Shown here: piece by piece, positions 8,833 to 16,635 of the stretch | Layout of the letters: each line of letters starts with the position of its first letter | Position numbering within the stretch: position 1 is the stretch's first letter | Origin: an uncultured Clostridia bacterium | Lineage (GTDB): Bacteria > Bacillota > Clostridia > Christensenellales > Aristaeellaceae | Assembly: GCA_945928315.1 (NCBI GenBank) | Contig: CAMENN010000003.1 | Location: forward strand, 1 to 58,710 | Direction: 5' to 3' | Length of the DNA stretch: 58,710 bases | Notes under the pieces: generated by a model | The model's database searches: none | What the model saw: only the letters and a program-made list of their open reading frames with translations | What the model was told of the DNA's origin: nothing | Made by a program: the position numbers and the translations under genes

Positions 8833-9198
8833 TCATTCGTTTCCTTTGGCGCTCTGTGCCGCGTCGCTCATGCCGGGCTGTTCCGTCGGTTCCAGCGTGG
8901 TTGTCGGCGTGGGCGTGGTTGTGGTTGTCGGTGTGGGTTCCGGCGTGGGAGTGGGTGTCGGCGTTGGGCTGCGACGGAGGGCTTCCAGCTCGCGTTCGGC
9001 GCTTTCCACTCTGCCCTGTGCGTCCCGGGCTGTCTGCTCCAGCGCGGCGCAGCTCTCCTCCAGCTCGTCGTACGCGCCGGACAGCGTGCTGTATTGCTGG
9101 GTAAGGTCATCAAATGCAGCCCGCTGCCGCATGGAAGTGAGCTGGTTGACCAGCAGCACGCCAAGCAGCAGCACGATCACCAGGGCCAGAACCGCCAT
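8833..9198 (-). CDS. Small single-pass membrane protein with coiled coil and Thr/Pro tail
   Basis: A 121-aa protein with an N-terminal membrane anchor (AVLALVIVLLLGVLLV), a coiled coil (about 25-75, YDELEESCAALEQTA) and a low-complexity tail of alternating Thr and Pro before a short acidic end. It starts 22 bases inside the end of the PP2C gene, so translation is probably coupled; no strong ribosome site is visible. The Thr-rich tail would be a natural phosphorylation target if it is cytosolic, but its topology is uncertain. No family recognised. Confidence 0.6.
   Translation of the reverse strand: MAVLALVIVLLLGVLLVNQLTSMRQRAAFDDLTQQYSTLSGAYDELEESCAALEQTARDAQGRVESAERELEALRRSPTPTPTPTPEPTPTTTTTPTPTTTLEPTEQPGMSDAAQSAKGNE
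8896..8968. repeat. Low-complexity GT-rich tract coding for a Thr-Pro tail
   Basis: Irregular tandem GTGGGC/GTGGTT/GTCGGT units within the small membrane protein gene. On the coding strand they read as alternating Thr and Pro codons. Such tracts can change length by slippage. Confidence 0.6.
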
Positions 9199-10322
9199 GG
9201 CGATTCTTTGGCGGATGATTTCTTTTTTCGCCCCTTCATCCTCGGGGCTTCCGGAAAAAAAGGGGCGTCCTCCACGGCTGTGTCGGGTTCTTCCACGGGC
9301 GTCGCCGCCTGCTCGGGCAGCTCCGGCTGAGCAGTCTTCTGCACAAACTTGTGATTCAGCGCCCGCCGCCTGGCGTTCATGCTCTCCTGCACGATGGTGG
9401 TAAAGAGCTCCATGCTGAAATCCGGCTGCTTGGCGTTGGCCATCCCCTCCGGGGACGCTACCGCCACCAGCGTCAGGTCGTCGGTAACCCGCTGCGTGTA
9501 TTCCTCCGACTGCAGAAAGGTCAAATACTGCTCCATGGCCGTCTCGGCTGCGCCGTCACTGTCTTGTGCCAGCTGCTTCATGGCGTCCTCCATGAAGGCG
9601 TAGCAGATGCCGTTGAAGTAGTTGATACCGAAGTAATCGGGGTGGCTCTGCACGAAGGCGTCCAGCACGCCATCGGTCGCCATGACGAAACCGGCAACCT
9701 CCGGCACCAGCCCGAAGCTCCATGCCTTCTCGCCGCATTGCAGCGGGTAGACGCTGCTCGCTTCCTCGCCCTTCATCCGGCGGGTCGCCATTTCCACGGT
9801 ACCGTCGGGCAGCTGGGCGACAATGCCGTCGTCCCCCGCGTGCCCATGGTAGAGGCACTTTCCGTCATAAATCGCCAGCGTCAGGGTGGATTGCAGGGCG
9901 AATACCATCTGCGGCGGCTCCGCATCGTCCGCCAGGCGCTCCACCGCATCCTGCGCGGCCCGGAAGGCGGAAACCATGATTTCCTTCATCTGCTTGCGGA
10001 ATTCTCCGCTTTCGGCGTCCAGCCGAAGGCGCTTTCCGCCCGCCAGATCGCTCAGCGCTTCCCGGGCGCTTTCCAGCGCAGCGTTCACCGCCGTATAGGC
10101 GCCCCAGTGGGAGAGCTTGCAGCTGCCCACACCGTCGGCGATGGCGGCAAGGAAAATACCCTCATCCTCCATCCAGCACAGGGCATGCGCATCCTGACAG
10201 GGTGCGGGCGGCGTGCTTTTCCTGTGCGACGCGCCCTGAAGCGTGATGCCGAAGGCCGCAACGGCGGGATTCTGCACGGCTTCACAGACTTCATTCTGTG
10301 GGAATTCCTGCAATAAATCCAT
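9177..10322 (-). CDS. PP2C-family protein phosphatase (PphC/YegK-like)
   Basis: A 381-aa metal-dependent Ser/Thr phosphatase. Motifs: CQDAHAL (about 43), the metal-binding ADGVGS (about 63), HAGDDG (about 160), ATDGVLDAF (about 215) and TDDLTLVAV (about 285). After the catalytic domain (to about 300) comes a roughly 80-aa extension ending in a basic, Trp-containing tail (KGRKKKSS...RFWPW). No membrane segment is seen. AAAGGAG precedes the ATG. It should oppose the kinase encoded two genes upstream. The VWA-PP2C-kinase combination is the known TerY-P triad, and E. coli YegI-PphC-YegL is a relative. Confidence 0.85.
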   Translation of the reverse strand: MDLLQEFPQNEVCEAVQNPAVAAFGITLQGASHRKSTPPAPCQDAHALCWMEDEGIFLAAIADGVGSCKLSHWGAYTAVNAALESAREALSDLAGGKRLRLDAESGEFRKQMKEIMVSAFRAAQDAVERLADDAEPPQMVFALQSTLTLAIYDGKCLYHGHAGDDGIVAQLPDGTVEMATRRMKGEEASSVYPLQCGEKAWSFGLVPEVAGFVMATDGVLDAFVQSHPDYFGINYFNGICYAFMEDAMKQLAQDSDGAAETAMEQYLTFLQSEEYTQRVTDDLTLVAVASPEGMANAKQPDFSMELFTTIVQESMNARRRALNHKFVQKTAQPELPEQAATPVEEPDTAVEDAPFFPEAPRMKGRKKKSSAKESPWRFWPW

Positions 10323-10334
10323 AGCGACACTCCT

Positions 10335-11168
10335 TTACGATTTTGTGATGACCTTGCCTCTGAGCATAAGCAGACGGAGGGTACGGAACGGATAGCTGAG
10401 GCAGAAAAGCAGCATCGCGCTGCACGCAACACCCGCGCCAGCCTTGTCCAGCGCATCCCACCGGTTCCTTCCGCCGAGTCTTCCCAGCATGCTCAGATTG
10501 TGGGCAATATGCGTCAGGGGCATGTTCTCAAGAATCAGAAACGCACCATACAGCGCCCCGACGCTGAACCAAATGCCCAGAAACGGCCACTTGAGGACGA
10601 TGCGTTCATGGAAGGAGAACAGGCTGAGTGCGCCATCGGACGACGCACTGACCTGCGCCGCCAGCTCCGAGGGCGTTTTTTTCAGGCGCGCAAAGCTGCC
10701 AAAGAGCCCCCAAAACCCGACGAGCAGACCCGGAGCCACCGTTGCCAGCGATAATTCGATGAAATCCCCGGTGCGATTCCCGTAGTACAGCCAGTTGTTC
10801 AGCAGAAGGCAGAGGGCGATGACGAGCAAAAGCAGCATCCGGAAGATGTACATGAATTGGTTTCTTCGGAACATCCGCAAAAGCTCCGGCGACAACGCCC
10901 CCGCCGCCGGTTGCTGCGCTGCGGCGCGCTGCGGCTGGGGAGCCTGCTGCTGCACCACGGGCGGCGTCTCCTGCCGGGGCGGCGGCGTCTCCTGCCGGGG
11001 CGGCGTCTCCTGCGCTTGCTGATGCGGCGGAATCCATGTTTCCGGCTCCACGTCAATCTCAATCGGCCCCATGACGTTCTCCGGGGCCTGCTCCAGATTC
11101 AGCCCGCATGCGGGACATACGCGTACATCCTCCGAAAAAGTTCTTCCGCAATAAATACACGTTTTCAT
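10335..11168 (-). CDS. Zinc-ribbon membrane protein A of the kinase cluster
   Basis: A 277-aa protein. The start is the ATG at 11168 (MKTCIYCGRTF), with AAGGAGA upstream, not the longer ORF. An N-terminal zinc ribbon (CIYCGRTF..CPACGLNL) is followed by an acidic stretch, a proline-rich linker with three QETPP repeats (about 50-75) and four membrane segments (about 100-270). It lies 12 bases before the PP2C gene and 32 bases after the kinase, so it is in the same transcript. Its role is unknown; the domain plan parallels protein B at 8143-8799. Confidence 0.7.
   Translation of the reverse strand: MKTCIYCGRTFSEDVRVCPACGLNLEQAPENVMGPIEIDVEPETWIPPHQQAQETPPRQETPPPRQETPPVVQQQAPQPQRAAAQQPAAGALSPELLRMFRRNQFMYIFRMLLLLVIALCLLLNNWLYYGNRTGDFIELSLATVAPGLLVGFWGLFGSFARLKKTPSELAAQVSASSDGALSLFSFHERIVLKWPFLGIWFSVGALYGAFLILENMPLTHIAHNLSMLGRLGGRNRWDALDKAGAGVACSAMLLFCLSYPFRTLRLLMLRGKVITKS
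10962..11013. repeat. Three tandem copies of a CGGCGTCTCCTGC unit
   Basis: CGGCGTCTCCTGCCGGGG occurs in three near-perfect copies spaced 18-21 bases apart within zinc-ribbon protein A. They encode the repeated QETPP linker. Copy number is likely to vary by slippage. Confidence 0.75.
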
Positions 11169-11200
11169 GAATATCTCCTTTGTTTTCGACAGCCGGACAA

Positions 11201-12556
11201 TCAGATGCGATCTGCGATCAGGATGATACCGAGCAAAACAATGCCCCAGAAAAGAAGCGGTGCGAGGCAGCTTTTGTAGCAACCGGTTATCTCACTGGCT
11301 AAGCTGCCGTTATTCTGCTGCTGAGCGGGAGCCGCCGGCGGCGTGGGAGACGCGGCAGATGGTTTCGGTTGCGCGGGGGGATTGGCCGCAGCAGGCTTGG
11401 GCGGGCTGGCGGGCTTTGAAGAGGCTGCGGCAGACTTTGCCGCGGCTGCCTTTGCGGTTTGCGCCTTGCGGAACGAGGCGAGCCGCGCATCCGCTGCGCA
11501 CAGCCCGCATTTGCCCATATGACGCAGGTAGAAATGCCTTGCGCTGTTGCGGCAGCGGTAGGCCTGGCCCGGGGTATAGAACTGGTTCATGAACTGCTGC
11601 AGGTCCGTCACCCATTGGGCGGCGGTGGTGCGCTCCCTTGCGCGCTCCTGAATGTTCGATGCGTCGTAATTGAAGGTGCGGTAAAAATCCTTGACCAGCT
11701 GCTGCGACACCATCTCGTTCAGATAGGGCGCGCCGATGGGCACCGTCAGATCCGTATAATTATGAATAAAGGGGCATTTGCCGTTCACAAGGTGATCCAG
11801 CCGCTGGTTGGTGGAGGTGGAATCCTTGATGACCACCAGATTTTTCCCAGTGAAGGGATGGAAGTTGTTCATCAGCAGCTGGAAGATGTGGATGGCGAGG
11901 GCGAAATTGTCGCTGTGCTTGGAGAACACCGCGCCGGGCGAACGAAGGTTGCGCCCCTGCAGCTCCGGCGCCAGATAGTCCTGCGTGCCGGCGCAGCAGC
12001 GGAAATGCATGCCCGAGGCGGTATCCAGCAGATCAAAGCTGTCGTTGTCCAGCATGGTGATGAGGCCGCCGGGCGATACCATGATGTTCTTGCAGTTCAG
12101 GTCGCCCACGATGCAGTTGCGGGCATGCAGATACGCCACGGCCTTGGCCAGATTGAGCGCCACCTGCAGGTTGAACATCCAGTTGTAGTCGGGGAACATG
12201 GCCTGCGCCTTGGGCATATCGCAGCCGCGGGCGATCGTGCAGATTTCCACGCCGTTCTGTATAAAGGGCATGGTGTAGCCGATAAAGGCGCCCTTTTCAT
12301 CGCAGAGAATATCCTGCGGCCAGGCCAGGGCGAGAATCACCTTGCCCCTGCTGTCGCGAAGGTCCTCGATGGGATGCTGCACCATGTAGCGGATTTTGCC
12401 TTCGACCTCGGGTTCCACCTTCTTGTAGATTTTCCCCACCAGTTTCTCCCCGGTAATCCGGTATACGCGGCCCTCGCCGCCGGCGCCAACCTCTTTCCCC
12501 AGGGTGTAGCGCCGCCCGTTCAGGCCGCAAACCGTGCTGCCTTCCTGCACAGCCAT
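11201..12556 (-). CDS. YegI-like protein kinase with C-terminal membrane anchor
   Basis: A 451-aa kinase. The ATG at 12556 is chosen because AGGAGGTG lies five bases upstream; the earlier ATG at 12592 has no ribosome site. Kinase motifs: a glycine loop GAGGEGRVY (24-32), VGK with Lys42, a catalytic loop VGDLNCKN (about 148-156, GD replacing the usual RD), DND in place of DFG (about 168) and APELQ. A Cys-containing block near 325-345 (YRCRNSARHFY...CGLCAAD) resembles the post-kinase segment of COG4248 proteins. An Ala/Pro/Lys linker follows, with one C-terminal membrane helix (FWGIVLLGIILIA). It is first in the run and probably phosphorylates cluster partners at the membrane. Confidence 0.85.
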   Translation of the reverse strand: MAVQEGSTVCGLNGRRYTLGKEVGAGGEGRVYRITGEKLVGKIYKKVEPEVEGKIRYMVQHPIEDLRDSRGKVILALAWPQDILCDEKGAFIGYTMPFIQNGVEICTIARGCDMPKAQAMFPDYNWMFNLQVALNLAKAVAYLHARNCIVGDLNCKNIMVSPGGLITMLDNDSFDLLDTASGMHFRCCAGTQDYLAPELQGRNLRSPGAVFSKHSDNFALAIHIFQLLMNNFHPFTGKNLVVIKDSTSTNQRLDHLVNGKCPFIHNYTDLTVPIGAPYLNEMVSQQLVKDFYRTFNYDASNIQERARERTTAAQWVTDLQQFMNQFYTPGQAYRCRNSARHFYLRHMGKCGLCAADARLASFRKAQTAKAAAAKSAAASSKPASPPKPAAANPPAQPKPSAASPTPPAAPAQQQNNGSLASEITGCYKSCLAPLLFWGIVLLGIILIADRI

Positions 12557-12590
12557 GCCGCCACCTCCTGAGCTTTCGATAATACGCTTC

Positions 12591-12619
12591 ATTGTAACAA
12601 ACCGCTCTGCCGGCAGCAA
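12591..12619 (-). promoter_or_regulatory. Predicted sigma-A promoter of the kinase operon
   Basis: On the minus strand, TTGCTG (-35) is followed after 17 bases by TACAAT (-10), about 35 bases before the kinase ATG. The spacing is ideal and the -35 is weak, which fits a controlled promoter. Confidence 0.55.
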
Positions 12620-12638
12620 GGAAATTTCCGGCGAATTG

Positions 12639-12720
12639 CTGCACAAAAAGTGCAAATTTTCCGGGCGGTCATCCGCATGCCGCACCCTCTGCACAAAAAG
12701 GACAAAATCGCGCACAAAAC
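12639..12720. promoter_or_regulatory. Repeated TGCACAAAAAG elements in the divergent kinase/STAND control region
   Basis: CTGCACAAAAAG occurs at 12639-12650 and again at 12689-12700, exactly 50 bases apart (about five helical turns). A partial copy CGCACAAAAC lies at 12711. The first copy extends into an inverted repeat, TGCAC-AAAAA-GTGCA (12640-12654). The region lies between the kinase operon and the STAND gene and could be a shared operator. The same 12-mer appears inverted in the merR promoter at 50495. Confidence 0.5.
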
Positions 12721-12726
12721 CGGAAA

Positions 12727-15717
12727 ATGGACGGCCTGCGCTTGAAAAAGGACGGCGCAATAGAGTATCCTTATAAGGTCAAAGATTTGAGAAAGGTGCT
12801 GACTCAGGTGGAGAGAATCACGCTTTCCCTCAAAAGCATATACCGGCTACTGATGAACGATGATTTCCCGGTGTACTCGGATCGGGTCATCGGCAAAAAG
12901 CAGCGAAAGGGGCAGACGCTGCTGCGCTTTTGGAAGGATATCATGGCGCACGAGTTCTGCTCCCTGCCCTACGGCAAGATGATCTGGCGGGACGACGGCA
13001 TGCGCAGCCGTTCCTTTTCCAATCTGTGCAACCGCAACGACGAGCTGAAGATTTACCACGAGTACGCCAGAGAGCTGGGCTCGTGCATTTCTGCCGATAC
13101 GCTGCTCCATCAGATTGATCTGTTTGAGCGCTTCCTCACGGCGCGGGAGTATTCCGACGCGGCGCTGCGCTACCGCACCGGGGCGTTCCTGCGCGTGCTT
13201 CATGACGATGAGTGCGTCACCGGGGCGATCGGCGGGCATCTCGCGGGCATCTTCGAGGCGCTCAGCAGCAATACGGACGCCGAACCGGAGCTTGCCGCGT
13301 TCCGCGCGGCGTATCTGCTGACGGTGATGACGCTGTATGCGGCGGCGGGGACAGCCATGGGCGATTCCTGCATGGCTGTGCTCCGGGACGATGCGCTCGG
13401 CATGGACGCCCTGTGGGCGCTGCGCACGCAGAAGCAAACGCAGGGCAACCGCGAGGTCCGGATTCTGACGGCCTACTCCGCGCTCTTGCAGGACACCTCC
13501 CTGTCCCGGAACCGCTTTTTCGGGCGGGAGGCGGAGCTGTTCGACCTGCAGGACCTCGCGGCGTCCGGGCAAAAGTGCCTGATCTCCGGCATCGGCGGCA
13601 TTGGCAAAACGGAGCTGCTGCGCCAGCTGGTTCGCCGCTGTCTCGAGGAGCGCCTGGTGGACAAGCTGGCGATCATTCCCTACCGTACGAGTCTGGCGGA
13701 GAGCATGGTCTATGCGTTCCCGGATCTGATGATGCTCAAGCAGGACGAGGCGCTGCACAGCGCGCTCTACCGGCTGCGGCGCGAGGCGCAGGACGGGACG
13801 CTGCTGCTGCTCATCGACAACGTGACCAACGACGCGGATGCCGACGCCGGCTTGCTTTCCCTTGCCGAGCTGCCCTGCACGGTGATGGCGACCTCCCGGC
13901 TGTCGGCGCTTTCGGGCTTTGAGCCGTATCCGCTGGGCGCGCCCGCCCCGGACGCCTGCGCACTGATCTTCCGGGACAACTACGGCAGTCCCCTCTCTGT
14001 CGCGGAGCGCGGCGAGCTTTCACAGCTTTTGTCCCGCCCGGACTTCTGCCATCCGCTGACCCTGCGGCTGATGGCCCGCGCGGCGGGGAGCAAGGACTGG
14101 ACGGTGGGCGCGCTGCGCGAGAGCCTTTTGCACGATGCGGCGCTGACCTATGTGGAGGACGGGCAGCAGGTCAGGATTGAGCAGGTGCTCGCCCGGCTGT
14201 ATCCCGCCAACCGGATTCCCAAGGGCTGCGAGACGGTGATCCAGCTGTTCACCCTGCTGCCCCGTGACAGCTATCCGGCGGACACGCTGCTCACGGATTT
14301 CCCGCAGCTGTTCCCGGATCGCGACGAGCTTGCCCGGAACCTGGCCCTGCTGGTGCGTCAGGGCTGGCTGGAGCAGGATGAAAGCGGTTGCTCCATGCAT
14401 CCGCTCATCGCCCAGTGCCTGCGCCGCAAGACCCTGCCGGAGTCCTGGCTGGCGCCCTTCCTTTCCAATCTGCGCCCGCGGCTGTCCGGTGCAGACCGGG
14501 AGTTCTCTGCCGAATGCCGGCGTGCCGTTGCCATCATCCCGTACAGCCTGCAGTTCCTGACCGGCCCCATCAGCGGCGCGCTGCTGATGGATCTGATGGA
14601 TGCGATGGATATGCAAGTTCCTTTCCAGTCGCAGAGGGAGCAACACTGTCAGTGGCTGAAGCAGCTGCTGCGCCGCTGCCCGGACCGGGACGATACCGTG
14701 GACGTCTCATGGCACGGGCTGCTGTGCATCTGGTCGATGGATGAAGAGGAAACGGTACGGGCTGTCTTTGACAAGCAGCGTCAGGCGCGTACCGTCCCGC
14801 TGGACAGGTATCTGGAATTCTGCCATGCCGCCAGCTCCCAGTTGGCCTTCAAAAATCCGGTCTTGTCGGAGCAGCTGGCCCAGGCTGTTCTGGCTGAGGC
14901 GGACGCTCCTGCCGTGAACAAAGTGCGCGCCTATCTCAGACTGGCACAATGTGCGGAGTTTGCCGGACACGCTGAAGAGGCCCTGCATCTGGCCCGAACC
15001 AGTCTCCAGTATTCGCAGGATCCCCAGGTGTGCTGTGGCAGGGAAGCCCTGGTGAGTTCGGCCTTCTGCGCTACGCTGTGCATCAAGTTCGGACAGGGCG
15101 AGGAAGCAAAGCCCCTGCTGGACAGGTTGGGGACAATCGACACGCTCTCCATGTACCCGGATCTCTATTGGGAATATTTGTTTGCCCTTGGCACGTGGGA
15201 GCTGTATTTCGGCGACATGGATAACGCCCGCAAGGCGTATGAACAGGCGCTGCAGAGTGCCGAGGAACTCACGGGAAAAAATCCCGCCTACTTTGATTGC
15301 CTCAACCAGCTTGCAATTATCGCACAGCGGCAAAATCGCTTTGACGATGCGAAAGCCGCTTATGAGGAAATCCTCGACGAACGCTCCGGGCATGTGTACG
15401 GCAACGTCGCCCGGAACAATTACGCCGTGCTGCTGCTGGACATGGGGCAGCCGGAGGAGGCCCTGCACGTCATCGCGCAGGTGCTGGCCATCGCGCGGGA
15501 GCATGGCGGCATCGCCCTGGGCGAAGCCCTTCGGAATAAGGCCCGCGCCCACGGCATGTTGGGCGACAATGCCCAGGAGCGCGAATGCCTCACGGAAGCG
15601 CTGCCGCTGCTGGAGCAAGCCTACGGCCCGGAGCATCCCAGACCCACGGCGGCGAGGGAGCGGCTTGCGCAGCTGCGGGAGCAGGAAGCGCAGGCGGAGC
15701 AACCGCTTTCACCATGA
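12727..15717 (+). CDS. STAND NTPase (NB-ARC-like) with C-terminal TPR repeats
   Basis: A 996-aa protein. Residues 1-250 form a mostly helical N-terminal domain I do not recognise. An FGREAEL motif (about 261) opens the nucleotide-binding module, with Walker A GIGGIGKTEL (about 290), Walker B LLLLIDNV (about 358), a sensor MATSR (about 388) and an HPLTLRL block (about 437) matching the GLPL position. A winged-helix-like part follows, with MHPLIAQCLR (about 556). From about 700 to 985, TPR-like helices are seen (LGTWELYFGDMDNARKAYEQ, EAYAAYEEIL-type). No signal peptide, so cytosolic. STAND proteins act as switch-like sensors in signalling and phage defence. Divergent from the kinase operon. The ribosome site is weak (GGAAA). 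Confidence 0.8.
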   Translation: MDGLRLKKDGAIEYPYKVKDLRKVLTQVERITLSLKSIYRLLMNDDFPVYSDRVIGKKQRKGQTLLRFWKDIMAHEFCSLPYGKMIWRDDGMRSRSFSNLCNRNDELKIYHEYARELGSCISADTLLHQIDLFERFLTAREYSDAALRYRTGAFLRVLHDDECVTGAIGGHLAGIFEALSSNTDAEPELAAFRAAYLLTVMTLYAAAGTAMGDSCMAVLRDDALGMDALWALRTQKQTQGNREVRILTAYSALLQDTSLSRNRFFGREAELFDLQDLAASGQKCLISGIGGIGKTELLRQLVRRCLEERLVDKLAIIPYRTSLAESMVYAFPDLMMLKQDEALHSALYRLRREAQDGTLLLLIDNVTNDADADAGLLSLAELPCTVMATSRLSALSGFEPYPLGAPAPDACALIFRDNYGSPLSVAERGELSQLLSRPDFCHPLTLRLMARAAGSKDWTVGALRESLLHDAALTYVEDGQQVRIEQVLARLYPANRIPKGCETVIQLFTLLPRDSYPADTLLTDFPQLFPDRDELARNLALLVRQGWLEQDESGCSMHPLIAQCLRRKTLPESWLAPFLSNLRPRLSGADREFSAECRRAVAIIPYSLQFLTGPISGALLMDLMDAMDMQVPFQSQREQHCQWLKQLLRRCPDRDDTVDVSWHGLLCIWSMDEEETVRAVFDKQRQARTVPLDRYLEFCHAASSQLAFKNPVLSEQLAQAVLAEADAPAVNKVRAYLRLAQCAEFAGHAEEALHLARTSLQYSQDPQVCCGREALVSSAFCATLCIKFGQGEEAKPLLDRLGTIDTLSMYPDLYWEYLFALGTWELYFGDMDNARKAYEQALQSAEELTGKNPAYFDCLNQLAIIAQRQNRFDDAKAAYEEILDERSGHVYGNVARNNYAVLLLDMGQPEEALHVIAQVLAIAREHGGIALGEALRNKARAHGMLGDNAQERECLTEALPLLEQAYGPEHPRPTAARERLAQLREQEAQAEQPLSP

Positions 15718-15725
15718 CGTTGCAT

Positions 15726-15772
15726 AAAACGGCCCTGTCCGGGTTTTCGCCGGGACAGGGCCGTTTTTGCCG
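15726..15772 (+). terminator. Strong intrinsic terminator after the STAND gene
   Basis: Perfect 15-base arms AAAACGGCCCTGTCC / GGACAGGGCCGTTTT around a short loop, followed by a T-run, eight bases after the stop codon. The A-run on the other side makes it potentially bidirectional. Confidence 0.9.
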
Positions 15773-16168
15773 GTCGTTATAGCCACAGTGCGCTTGCCTG
15801 GCAGTCCATGCCTGCCGCAGCCAATCGCCCACGGGCGAAAGTCGGAAGGAAACCCCATCCTCCGGGAGGAGCCGGCATCTGTACCTGTGCAGCCCGGCGA
15901 TCTTCTTCAAGTGCTGAACACGGTCGCACTCCCGGCTCCGCCCATCCATAGCGTCAAGCAGTATGAAGCCGATCCCGACGATGTGTATCGCCGCCTTGGC
16001 TGCTGATGCTCTTTGATGCGCATGCGCACCGCGTTCCTGAATCATTTCCCGCATCGCGCTGCTCCTGCGACACCAAAACGCCTCTCGCACACCAGCCTGC
16101 AAAACCGGAAGCGATGCAGCCCATCGTCCCTCATCCCCGAGGTTTCCAAAGGGGCCGCAGCCCCTTGG

Positions 16169-16208
16169 CACACTGACCTTGCCCGCAAGGTCTAGTGTGT
16201 TATACCTT
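16169..16208 (+). other. oriT-like site of the MOBV (pMV158) type
   Basis: The arrangement matches the pMV158/MOBV transfer origin. CACACT-GACCTTGC is followed by CC and GCAAGGTC-T-AGTGTG, forming a hairpin. The nick motif TAGTGTG|TTATAC follows, with predicted cleavage between 16199 and 16200, and AAGGT/ACCTT arms flank the nick. The TAGTGTG-TTATAC core is the family signature as I know it. No Mob/Pre relaxase gene is present in the window. Confidence 0.6.
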
Positions 16209-16379
16209 CGCGCAAGGGACAGGCACACCCGACCGGCAGCTCTGCGCTTCTCCCTCCTGGCCCGGCGCGAAGGGATACCGTGCCCCGCTCCCGTCGCTCC
16301 ACGGACGCCGCCATTCTCTACGCCGGATTCTCCTCGTCGTGTTTCCGCGCTCCGTGTCCTACCAATTCCATAACGCTTG

Positions 16380-16428
16380 GCATTTGCAGTCCTTTGGAAT
16401 CCATTTCCGAATGACTGCAAATGCTTTT
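16380..16428 (+). terminator. Inverted repeat with T-run, possible terminator
   Basis: Twelve-base arms GCATTTGCAGTC / GACTGCAAATGC with a 21-base loop, followed by TTTTTCT. The loop is long for an intrinsic terminator, so an operator or element-end repeat is an alternative. Confidence 0.45.
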
Positions 16429-16635
16429 TCTATGCCTTTTATACCTGCAAGAAGCGCACCGGTACGCCCTGCGCAATGCAAAAATTTCGAAAAAAACACA
16501 GAAAATCTGAAAACAGGGTTCCAAAGCCCCTTTTCCCACACATGTCAATAGTAGAGGAAGAATATGGATTCGGCCTCATCAGGGCTCCCATTTCTCCCGG
16601 TTTCCACATGGCTATTTTGAAGGGAGGCAGATCGT

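Larger units (their letters stand above)
15773..16635. other. Non-coding or decayed stretch of a mobile element
   Basis: No convincing gene in about 860 bases. The long minus-strand ORF here (ending 15590) runs through the terminator and into the STAND gene and is not credible. The stretch holds an oriT-like site (16169-16208), a preceding GC hairpin (16146-16168) and a 12-base inverted repeat (16380-16424). It is probably the remains of a mobilisation region that has lost its relaxase gene. Confidence 0.55.

Noticed and set aside
8896-8968. GT-rich tract as a CRISPR-like or regulatory repeat
   Set aside because: It is explained by the Thr-Pro codon repeat of the small membrane protein.
12557-12592. 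Earlier ATG at 12592 as kinase start
   Set aside because: It lies next to the predicted -10 (TACAAT) and has no ribosome site; the ATG at 12556 has AGGAGGTG.
15590-16420. 276-aa minus-strand ORF after the STAND gene
   Set aside because: It passes through a strong terminator and the oriT-like site and ends inside the STAND gene; no recognisable motif.
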